Source: Streptomyces iconiensis (lineage in GTDB: Bacteria; Actinomycetota; Actinomycetes; Streptomycetales; Streptomycetaceae). From it: DNA of 64,000 nucleotides. The DNA is taken from assembly GCF_028657195.3 (NCBI RefSeq), contig NZ_JANCPR020000013.1:150155-214154 (forward strand), in the 5' to 3' direction. The notes beneath the pieces were generated by a model. It saw only the letters and a program-made list of their open reading frames with translations, ran no database searches and was not told where the DNA came from. Position numbers and translations under genes: made by a program. Below are positions 16,998 through 23,608 of this stretch, one piece after another (positions within the stretch are counted from its first letter, which is position 1; each line of letters begins with the position of its first letter).

Positions 16998-18302
16998 GTG
17001 AGCGAACACCGCGACAGCGATAACTCCGTAGTACTGCGGTACGGGGACGGCGAGTACAGCTACCCGGTCGTCGACAGCACGGTGGGCGACCGTGGGTTCG
17101 ACATCGGCAAGCTGCGAGCCGAGACCGGTCTGGTGACCCTGGACTCTGGATACGGCAACACCGCCGCGTACAAGTCCGCCATCACCTACCTCGACGGTGA
17201 GCAGGGCATCCTGCGTTACCGCGGCTATCCGATCGAGCAGCTCGCCGAGCGGGGTTCCTTCCTGGAGACCGGCTACCTGCTGATCAACGGCGAGCTGCCG
17301 ACCGTCGACCAGCTGGCCTCGTTCAAGAACGAGATCACCCAGCACACACTGCTGCACGAGGACGTCAAGCGGTTCTACGACGGCTTCCCCCGTGACGCGC
17401 ACCCGATGGCGATGCTGTCGTCGGTGGTCAGCGCGCTGTCCACGTTCTACCAGGACAGCCACAACCCCTTCGACGAGGAGCAGCGGCACCTCTCGACCAT
17501 AAGGCTGCTGGCCAAGCTGCCGACCATCGCCGCCTACGCCTACAAGAAGGCCATCGGCCACCCGGTCGTCTACCCCAGCAACGACCTGGGGTACGTCGAG
17601 AACTTCCTGCGGATGACGTTCTCGGTCCCGGCCGCCGAGTACGACCTGGACCCGGTCGTCGTCAACGCCCTCGACAAGCTGCTGATCCTGCACGCGGACC
17701 ACGAGCAGAACTGCTCGACGTCCACGGTGCGCCTCGTCGGCTCCTCGCAGGCGAACATGTTCGCCTCGATCTCCGCGGGCATCAACGCGCTGTGGGGCCC
17801 CCTGCACGGCGGCGCCAACCAGAGCGTGCTGGAGATGCTGGAGAGCATCCAGGCCAGCGGTGGCGACGTCGACACCTTCATCCGCAAGGTGAAGAACAAG
17901 GAAGACGGCGTGAAGCTGATGGGCTTCGGGCACCGCGTCTACAAGAACTTCGACCCCCGGGCGAAGATCATCAAGGCGGCGGCGCACGATGTGCTCTCGG
18001 CCCTCGGCAAGAGCGACGAGCTTCTCGACATCGCGCTCCGCCTGGAAGAGCACGCGCTGTCCGACGACTACTTCGTCGAGCGCAAGCTGTACCCGAACGT
18101 GGACTTCTACACCGGTCTGATCTACCGCGCGATGGGCTTCCCGACCAGCATGTTCACGGTGCTGTTCGCGCTCGGCCGGCTGCCCGGCTGGATCGCCCAG
18201 TGGCACGAGATGATCAAGGAGCCGAACTCCCGCATCGGCCGTCCCCGGCAGATCTACACCGGCATCGTCGAGCGGGACTACGTCCCCGTCGAGGCCCGCT
18301 GA
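16998..18302 (+). CDS. gltA: Citrate synthase
   Basis: 434 residues. It condenses acetyl-CoA and oxaloacetate to citrate in the TCA cycle. The GTG at 16998 is preferred over the in-frame GTG at 16986 because a GAGGG ribosome site then lies 5-8 bases upstream and the product starts like other streptomycete type II citrate synthases. Key motifs are LHADHEQNCSTSTVR with an active-site His, and MGFGHRVYKNFDPRA with the second His. Length and the N-terminal small beta domain fit hexameric type II enzymes. A strong terminator follows. Confidence 0.95.
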   Translation: MSEHRDSDNSVVLRYGDGEYSYPVVDSTVGDRGFDIGKLRAETGLVTLDSGYGNTAAYKSAITYLDGEQGILRYRGYPIEQLAERGSFLETGYLLINGELPTVDQLASFKNEITQHTLLHEDVKRFYDGFPRDAHPMAMLSSVVSALSTFYQDSHNPFDEEQRHLSTIRLLAKLPTIAAYAYKKAIGHPVVYPSNDLGYVENFLRMTFSVPAAEYDLDPVVVNALDKLLILHADHEQNCSTSTVRLVGSSQANMFASISAGINALWGPLHGGANQSVLEMLESIQASGGDVDTFIRKVKNKEDGVKLMGFGHRVYKNFDPRAKIIKAAAHDVLSALGKSDELLDIALRLEEHALSDDYFVERKLYPNVDFYTGLIYRAMGFPTSMFTVLFALGRLPGWIAQWHEMIKEPNSRIGRPRQIYTGIVERDYVPVEAR

Positions 18303-18343
18303 AGACGGTTGAGCCTCCGCGCGTTCCACGCGCACAGAGCTGA

Positions 18344-18379
18344 CGGAAGACCCCGGTCCGATTGGACCGGGGTCTTCCG
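18344..18379 (+). terminator. Terminator of the citrate synthase gene
   Basis: A perfect 16-bp stem, 18344-18359 pairing with 18364-18379, with the loop gatt, followed by tttgtgt. It starts 42 bases after the stop codon. Confidence 0.9.
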
Positions 18380-18409
18380 TTTGTGTGGCTCTGTGGAGAG
18401 ACGTAGATC

Positions 18410-18690
18410 ACAGTTTTTGGGGGGTAACCATTTGCGGGGGTCGTGTGTCTAACCGGGTGGCGTCTGCCTCCCGGCGGAGGCGCCGCCGTGCTCCGGACAC
18501 GTCTTGGGGGACGTATCCGGTGTGAAGAGAGGGTGAACGTGCCCGGGGAGCTTTGAGCGGCCCTCCCGCCCGTACGTGCAGCCAGCAAGCGCCCGGCCAG
18601 GATCCCGTGGGGGGAATCCATGACCGGGAAACGGAAGCGCCCCGTTGACGGGCCCGTGGGGGGACCTTGTCGACGGGGCGCTTTTCGCTG
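18410..18690 (+). ncRNA. Candidate structured small RNA downstream of citrate synthase
   Basis: About 280 bases between the gltA terminator and copZ have no supported gene but contain serial hairpins: gcctcc/ggaggc around 18465-18480, 18494-18503 with 18510-18519 (one mismatch), and a 15-bp stem 18635-18649 with 18669-18683 (one G-U pair) followed by a T-run, which looks like a rightward intrinsic terminator. A terminator with no gene before it suggests an independent transcript. I recall that a small RNA (scr2736) was reported next to the citrate synthase gene of S. coelicolor; I could not check the equivalence. The remaining bases of 18303-18783 hold nothing else I recognise. Confidence 0.45.
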
Positions 18691-18783
18691 GGCCGGTCCG
18701 CCTCCCCGTGCGTGAAGCCCCGAACTGCGGTATGGGACATCCGGGGGGATACTGGACGTGGATGAGGAGTGGACGGGGCGCCG

Positions 18784-19002
18784 TTACGCCCGGCCCACCA
18801 ACTCGTACCCCGCCTCGTCGACGGCGTCGCGCACAGCGGCATCGTCCAGCTCGACGGAGGAGGTGACGATGACCTCGCCGGAGGAGGCGGCGGCCTGGAC
18901 GCCGGAGACTCCCTCGATCCTCGACAGCTCTTCGGAGACCGCGCCCTCACAGTGGCCGCAGCTCATTCCGGAAACCTTGTAGGTGGTCGTGACGGTGCTC
19001 AT
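18784..19002 (-). CDS. copZ: Copper chaperone CopZ-like heavy-metal-associated protein
   Basis: 72 residues forming a single HMA ferredoxin-like domain. The metal-binding motif MSCGHC is at residues 13-18, and the C-terminal AVDEAGYELVG matches CopZ proteins. It binds Cu(I) in the cytoplasm and hands it to a CopA exporter, which is not encoded in this window. The upstream region holds a CsoR-like operator, consistent with copper-induced expression. Composition is ordinary for the region. Confidence 0.9.
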   Translation of the reverse strand: MSTVTTTYKVSGMSCGHCEGAVSEELSRIEGVSGVQAAASSGEVIVTSSVELDDAAVRDAVDEAGYELVGRA

Positions 19003-19314
19003 GGCCTGTCCTCGCTCTCGGTTCGTGCCCTGGTGTGGCAGTGCGTGTCCGCTGGGACCTGAATGCGAAGCGGGCAGCGTGTGCCGACGGCAAGGATATA
19101 CCCCCCCTAGGTATTAAGTCACCCACCCCCCAGCCCTCTGGCTTCCCCTGGGTCACCCGCCGCCGGTCCCCCTTAGGGGGTGGCTCGACCTTCCCCTGAG
19201 TTCCCCCGGGGATGGTCGTGCGGCCGTTGTGCCCCGACTTCTCCCCTGTCAGCTTTGGCTTACAGGCGGGTGGGTGCCCGGCATACCGGGCGGGGTGGAA
19301 GGCAGGTGGTCCGG
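19003..19314. other. Divergent intergenic region copZ/dedA
   Basis: About 310 bases. Besides the CsoR-like operator it holds a small hairpin (ccccc-tta-ggggg, 19168-19180) and several C/G runs. No reading frame here is supported on either strand. It should contain the promoters of both flanking genes. Confidence 0.45.
19095..19116. promoter_or_regulatory. CsoR-like copper operator upstream of copZ
   Basis: GATATACCCCCCCTAGGTAT lies in an A/T-edged island about 95 bases upstream of copZ. The ATAC...GTAT ends flanking a C/G-rich centre resemble operators of the copper-sensing repressor CsoR in streptomycetes. The match is by eye. Confidence 0.5.
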
Positions 19315-20070
19315 ATGGACGGCGCTCTGTGGGCGTATGCGCTGCTCGCGCTCACGACCCTGCCACCCCTGGTACCCAACTCCGCGCTCATCGCCGCCGC
19401 CGGAGTGCTCGCCGCCTCCGGCAGGCTCTCGCTCCCGCTGGTCCTGCTGACGGTCGCCGGCAGCGCGCTGGTGGGGGACGCCGCCGTGCACTGGCTGGGG
19501 TGCCGCGCCGGCGGAAGGGTACGCGCCTGGCTCTCCGCGAGTCCCCGCCGCAAGGCCGCGCTGGACTGGACGGCCGCACGGGTGTGGCGCCACGGGGTGC
19601 CCTTCGTCTTCGTCGTCCGCTTCCTGCCCAGTGGCAGGCTCGCCGGAGGGCTGGCCGCCGGAACCGTCGGCTATCCGCTGCGCCGCTTCCTGGTGGGCGC
19701 CGGCCTCGCCGAGCTGTTCTGGGCCGCGTACTCCGTCGGCGTCGGCTACTGGGGAGGGCATGTGCTCGCCGGCACCCTGACCGGCACGCTCGTGGGCGTC
19801 GGCGCCTCCGCCGTTCTCGCGGGCAGCGCCTCGGCCGTGCACTGGGGGATGCGCAGGGGTGCGAGGGCCGCGGTCGTCGTTCCGCGCCAGGGCGGCACGG
19901 GGCCCCGGCTGCCGCACGGGGAGGAGAGGGGCGGCCGGGGCCCGGTGATCGGGGACGGAAGGGGGGTCTCCGGTGTGGAGGTCTCAGCGGCCTCCCCGGT
20001 GCCCGGGCCTGCGGGTGACCCAGTCGCGGATGGTGTCGGCGAACCAGTAGGGCTTGCCCGCCTCCACTAG
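19315..20070 (+). CDS. DedA-family membrane protein
   Basis: 251 residues; the ATG at 19315 is preceded by AGGTGG. The N-terminal 180 residues hold about five hydrophobic segments and the DedA/SNARE-associated core, including FVFVVRFLPSGRLAGGLAAGTVGYPLRRF, in which the Arg and the Gly-rich turn are conserved in the family. DedA proteins are involved in lipid flipping and envelope homeostasis. The last 70 residues are a low-complexity Gly/Pro/Val tail, and the final 28 or so are read opposite the neighbouring HTH gene. The tail is probably dispensable. Confidence 0.78.
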   Translation: MDGALWAYALLALTTLPPLVPNSALIAAAGVLAASGRLSLPLVLLTVAGSALVGDAAVHWLGCRAGGRVRAWLSASPRRKAALDWTAARVWRHGVPFVFVVRFLPSGRLAGGLAAGTVGYPLRRFLVGAGLAELFWAAYSVGVGYWGGHVLAGTLTGTLVGVGASAVLAGSASAVHWGMRRGARAAVVVPRQGGTGPRLPHGEERGGRGPVIGDGRGVSGVEVSAASPVPGPAGDPVADGVGEPVGLARLH

Positions 20071-20178
20071 ATCGGGCGACGGCAGGAGGCCGTGCTTCCT
20101 GTAGGAGCGCACCGTGTCCGGCTGGACGCTGATGTGCGCGGCGATTTCCTTGTACGACCAGAGCCTTCGGTCGGCCAT
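19984..20178 (-). CDS. Small helix-turn-helix (MerR/excisionase-like) DNA-binding protein
   Basis: 64 residues. The start at 20178 has a near-ideal GGGAGGTG site 6-10 bases upstream. The whole protein is one winged helix-turn-helix: LWSYKEIAAHISVQPDTVRSYRKHGLLPSPD, then a Gly-Lys-Pro-Tyr-Trp wing. It resembles AlpA/excisionase-type and BldC-like small regulators, but no prophage genes are nearby, so a chromosomal regulator is more likely. It overlaps the 3' end of dedA by 87 bases on the opposite strand. Target unknown. Confidence 0.72.
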   Translation of the reverse strand: MADRRLWSYKEIAAHISVQPDTVRSYRKHGLLPSPDLVEAGKPYWFADTIRDWVTRRPGHRGGR

Positions 20179-20334
20179 TTCTCGCACCTCCCTGGGGGGT
20201 GGCTGTTGATCGTCAGCCAGTGCCAGGTGAACGAGACCGCGCGGCCGTACGGGAGCGGCTGTGCGCGGACTGTGACGCCCGGCCGGTCCGATGGTGACGA
20301 CGGTGACGCTTCGGGAACACGGGCTTCCGGAGAC

Positions 20335-20386
20335 GTCAGTATGTAAGGACAAACTATTGACAGTGGTCTCCGGCAGGACTGACGAT
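20335..20386 (+). promoter_or_regulatory. Promoter and candidate operator of the iol operon
   Basis: TTGACA at 20357-20362 is a consensus -35, and GACGAT at 20381-20386, after 18 bases, is a weak -10. An imperfect inverted repeat, GTCAGTA (20335-20341) and TATTGAC (20355-20361), straddles an A-rich island (aaggacaaac) and overlaps the -35, as expected for a repressor site. The repressor (in relatives a GntR- or LacI-type IolR) is not encoded nearby. Confidence 0.5.
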
Positions 20387-20452
20387 GAGCTGTGGACCGC
20401 GGACCGCGGACCGCACGCCGGGAACCGGACGACCTGAGGAGAGGTACCGCCC

Positions 20453-21469
20453 GTGATCGAGTCGAACGAGCCGGCCGAGCCGCACGACGTGGTGACCATG
20501 GGCCGTATCGGCGTGGACATCTACCCGTTGCAGACGGGGGTCCCGCTGCCCGAGGTGGAGACCTTCGGGAAGTTCCTCGGTGGCTCGGCGACCAATGTCG
20601 CGGTCGCCGCCTCGCGGCTCGGCCGCTCCAGCGCGGTCATCAGCCGTACGGGCGCCGACCCGTTCGGCACGTACTGCCACCAGGCGCTGCGCGAATTCGG
20701 CGTGGACGACCGCTGGGTGACACCCGTCGCCGCCTACCCGACGCCCGTGACCTTCTGTGAGATCTTCCCGCCCGACGACTTCCCGCTGTACTTCTACCGG
20801 CGGCCCAAGGCGCCGGATCTGGAGATCCACGCGGAAGAGCTGGACCTCGCGGCGCTCACCGCGGCGCGGATCTTCTGGATGACCGGCACAGGACTGTCGG
20901 AGGAGCCCAGCAGAGGCGCCACGCTCACCGCGCTCGCGGCACGCGAGGCGGTACGCGGCTCTGCCGTCGCCACCGTCTTCGACCTCGACTGGCGCCCCAT
21001 GTTCTGGGGCGCAGGCGCGGGCGGCCCTCTCGCGGGGGCCACCGAGGAGGAGGTCAAGGAGGCGGCGCGGCCCGCCTACCGCGAGGCCCTCGCGCACGCC
21101 ACCGTCGCCGTCGGCAACCTCGACGAGTGCGAGGTCGCCACCGGCACCCGCGAGCCCCGGGCCTGCGCCGAGGAGCTGCTCGCCTTCGGCGCCGAACTCG
21201 CCGTCGTCAAGCAGGGGCCCAAGGGCGTACTCGCCGTCCACCGCGACGGCACCGTGGCCGAGGTGCCCCCGCACCCGGTCGAGGTCGTCAACGGCCTCGG
21301 TGCGGGTGACGCGTTCGGCGGATCGCTGTGCCACGGGCTGCTCGCGGGCTGGGACCTGGAGTACGTGATGCGGTACGCCAACGCGGCGGGAGCGCTGGTG
21401 GCCTCGCGGCTCGCCTGCTCCTCCGCGATGCCGGCCCCGCGGGAGGTCGAGGATCTCCTCGGCGGATGA
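20453..21469 (+). CDS. iolC: 5-dehydro-2-deoxygluconokinase IolC
   Basis: 338 residues with a GTG start at 20453 preceded by GAGGAGAGG. A PfkB-family kinase: TMGRIGVDIYP at the N-terminus, FLGGSATNVAVAASRLG and the second signature NGLGAGDAFGGS near residues 279-290. It phosphorylates 2-deoxy-5-keto-D-gluconate in myo-inositol catabolism. Its position as the first gene of an iolC-aldolase-iolB-iolD-iolA operon settles the substrate. YFYRRPKAPD is typical of IolC. Confidence 0.93.
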   Translation: MIESNEPAEPHDVVTMGRIGVDIYPLQTGVPLPEVETFGKFLGGSATNVAVAASRLGRSSAVISRTGADPFGTYCHQALREFGVDDRWVTPVAAYPTPVTFCEIFPPDDFPLYFYRRPKAPDLEIHAEELDLAALTAARIFWMTGTGLSEEPSRGATLTALAAREAVRGSAVATVFDLDWRPMFWGAGAGGPLAGATEEEVKEAARPAYREALAHATVAVGNLDECEVATGTREPRACAEELLAFGAELAVVKQGPKGVLAVHRDGTVAEVPPHPVEVVNGLGAGDAFGGSLCHGLLAGWDLEYVMRYANAAGALVASRLACSSAMPAPREVEDLLGG

Positions 21470-21681
21470 GTCCGGGCGCCGCGTCCGGGCGCCCGGCCCC
21501 TGGGGCCACGCGCCCGGGTGTCCCGCCCCGGGGTGCGGCACCCGCTCGTGAGCCCGTACCCGCCTCCTCGACCCCACGTCCTCGCCCCCACCAGCGCCCT
21601 GTGGTCCGTGACTTCGCCGGACCCTCCGTGCCGGCCCCGCCTCGCGGCGGGAGCGCCGGCCGACCCGAAAGAGAGCCCTCC

Positions 21682-22563
21682 TTGACCAGCGTCACCCTCT
21701 CCCAGCTCACCACCGTGCGGGCCCGGCATCCCGAGGCCGTCGCCGAGGCCGCGGCCAGGCGCGCGCGGCGTCCGCTCGTCGGCGACAGCGGGCGGTTGAT
21801 GATCGTCGCGGCCGACCATCCGGCACGCGGCGCACTGGGTGTCGGCGACGACAAGCTCGCCATGGCCAACCGCGTCGGACTGCTGGAGCGCCTGACGCTC
21901 GCGCTCTCCCGGCCCGGCGTCGACGGCGTGCTCGCCACCGCCGACATCCTGGAGGACCTGCTGCTGCTCGGCGCCCTGGAGAACAAGGTCGTGCTCGGCT
22001 CCATGAACAGGGGCGGGCTCGCAGGCGCCTCCTTCGAGCTGGACGACCGCTTCACGGGGCACCGCGCCGAGGACCTGGAACGGCTCCGTTTCGACGCGGG
22101 CAAGCTGCTGCTGCGGATCGACTACGACGATCCAGGTTCGCTCAGCACGATGCACGCCTCGGCGCGTGCCGTCGACGCCATGGCGGAACGGCGACTTCCG
22201 GTCTTTGTCGAGCCGTTCCTCTCGCGCAGGGTGGAGGGACGGGTGAAGAACGACCTGAGCGGACCCGCCGTCGCGCGCTCCGTCGCCATCGCCTCGGGCC
22301 TCGGCGGCACCTCCGCGTACACGTGGCTCAAGCTGCCTGTCACCGAGGAGCCCGACGACATGGCATGGGTGTGCGAGACCTCCACCCTCCCCGTCGTGCT
22401 GCTCGGCGGCGAGGTGAACGGGGACCAGGAGGGTGCCTACGAGAAGTGGCGCAAGGCGCTCAGCCTGCCGACCGTGCGCGGTCTGGTCGTGGGACGTTCG
22501 CTGCTCTACCCCGCCGACGGCGATGTGGGCGCGGCCGTCGACACCGCCGTCGGACTGCTCTGA
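21682..22563 (+). CDS. DeoC-like TIM-barrel protein of the iol operon (Cgl0158 family), candidate DKGP aldolase
   Basis: 293 residues. The TTG at 21682 has a GAGAG site upstream; no ATG or GTG start fits better. The sequence resembles the (beta/alpha)8-barrel proteins found in actinobacterial inositol clusters (Cgl0158 family), including IVAADHPARGALG, VLGSMNRGG and VVGRSLLYP. It lies 212 bases after iolC and 31 before iolB. No IolJ-type aldolase is encoded in the operon, so this protein may cleave 2-deoxy-5-keto-gluconate 6-phosphate to dihydroxyacetone phosphate and malonate semialdehyde. This role is inferred from context. Confidence 0.75.
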   Translation: MTSVTLSQLTTVRARHPEAVAEAAARRARRPLVGDSGRLMIVAADHPARGALGVGDDKLAMANRVGLLERLTLALSRPGVDGVLATADILEDLLLLGALENKVVLGSMNRGGLAGASFELDDRFTGHRAEDLERLRFDAGKLLLRIDYDDPGSLSTMHASARAVDAMAERRLPVFVEPFLSRRVEGRVKNDLSGPAVARSVAIASGLGGTSAYTWLKLPVTEEPDDMAWVCETSTLPVVLLGGEVNGDQEGAYEKWRKALSLPTVRGLVVGRSLLYPADGDVGAAVDTAVGLL

Positions 22564-22588
22564 CACCTCTGACACCCCGGGAGAGAGA

Positions 22589-22642
22589 GCTGATATGGCA
22601 GACCTCGCAGACAACGCTGATATGGCAGACCACGCAGACAAC
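22589..22642 (+). repeat. 27-bp tandem duplication over the iolB start codon
   Basis: Units 22589-22615 and 22616-22642 differ at one base only. Each contains gctgatATGGCAGACC. The first copy keeps the GAGAGAGAG ribosome site; the second adds an in-frame ATG (22622) and nine residues (MADLADNAD/MADHADNKD). Confidence 0.85.
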
Positions 22643-23608
22643 AAGGACACCGGCTTCCACCTGCCCTCGGGCAGCGCGGCCTCGGGCCCGTACGCCCTGG
22701 ACATCGACCCAGCCCTGGCCGGCTGGGGCTACTCCTCGCTGCGGGTCCTGGAACTGGAGCCGGGCGGTACACATGAGTTCGCGACCGGCGAGAGCGAATG
22801 GATCGTGCTCCCGCTCGGTGGCGGCTGCACGGTGTCCGTCGTACCCGACGTACCCGACGTATCCGTCGAGTCCCAGGACGCGCGGGGAGAGGGTGGCGAG
22901 GTGGCCTTCGAACTGCGGGGCAGGGAGAGCGTGTTCGCCGGGGTCACCGACTTCGCGTACGCGCCGCGTGAGGCGCGGGTGCGGATCGGCAGCCGCGAAG
23001 GCGGCAGGTTCGCGCTCACCGGAGCCCGCTGCACGCGGCGCCTGCCCGCGCGTTACGGTCCGGCCGGTGACGTACCGGTCGAGCTGCGGGGGAGCGGGCA
23101 GTGCTCGCGGCAGGTCAACAACTTCGCCGCCGCAGGGCAGTTCGAGGCCGACAGGCTCATCGCCGTCGAGGTGCTGACCCCGGGCGGCAACTGGTCCTCC
23201 TACCCGCCGCACAAGCACGACGAGTGCAGGGAGGGCGAGGAGAGCGAGCTGGAGGAGATCTACTACTTCGAGATCGCCCCGCACGGCCCGACCGAGGGCC
23301 TCGGCTACCAGCGGGTGAGCCCGAGCGGCCGGGGGAGGGGAACGGACGTGCTGGCGGAGGTGCGTTCCGGCGATGCCGTGCTGATCCCCGACGGCTGGCA
23401 CGGGCCCTCCATCGCGGCGCCCGGGCACCACATGTACTACCTCAACGTGATGGCCGGTCCGGGGGTGGATCGGGAGTGGCTCATCTGCGACCATCCTGAT
23501 CACGCGTGGATCCGTGGCACATGGGCGGATACACCGGTGGATCCAAGGTTGCCTTTGTACAAGGCAAGGGATTCCGCAGATTCCGGCGAAGGAAAGGGCG
23601 TGTCGTGA
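22595..23608 (+). CDS. iolB: 5-deoxy-glucuronate isomerase IolB
   Basis: 337 residues starting at ATG 22595 behind GAGAGAGAG. A bicupin enzyme that converts 5-deoxy-D-glucuronate to 2-deoxy-5-keto-D-gluconate. NWSSYPPHKHDE supplies the metal-binding His residues of the C-terminal cupin, and LEEIYYFEI and DGWHGPS are characteristic of IolB. The first 18 residues (MADLADNADMADHADNKD) come from a tandem duplication and are absent from most relatives. The stop overlaps the iolD start by 4 bases. Confidence 0.93.
   Translation: MADLADNADMADHADNKDTGFHLPSGSAASGPYALDIDPALAGWGYSSLRVLELEPGGTHEFATGESEWIVLPLGGGCTVSVVPDVPDVSVESQDARGEGGEVAFELRGRESVFAGVTDFAYAPREARVRIGSREGGRFALTGARCTRRLPARYGPAGDVPVELRGSGQCSRQVNNFAAAGQFEADRLIAVEVLTPGGNWSSYPPHKHDECREGEESELEEIYYFEIAPHGPTEGLGYQRVSPSGRGRGTDVLAEVRSGDAVLIPDGWHGPSIAAPGHHMYYLNVMAGPGVDREWLICDHPDHAWIRGTWADTPVDPRLPLYKARDSADSGEGKGVS

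Noticed and set aside
14622..18335. A 1237-codon open frame on the minus strand across recD2 and citrate synthase
   Set aside because: It is antisense to two clear conserved genes. Long antisense frames are expected where third positions are nearly all G or C. The translation has no recognisable domain.
19984..20178. Excisionase as a sign of a prophage or integrative element
   Set aside because: No integrase, attachment repeat or phage gene is nearby, and flanking genes are ordinary chromosomal ones.
19984..20520. A longer version of the small HTH gene starting near 20520
   Set aside because: The strong GGGAGGTG site and the family's usual start place it at 20178. The extension is low-complexity and covers the iolC promoter.
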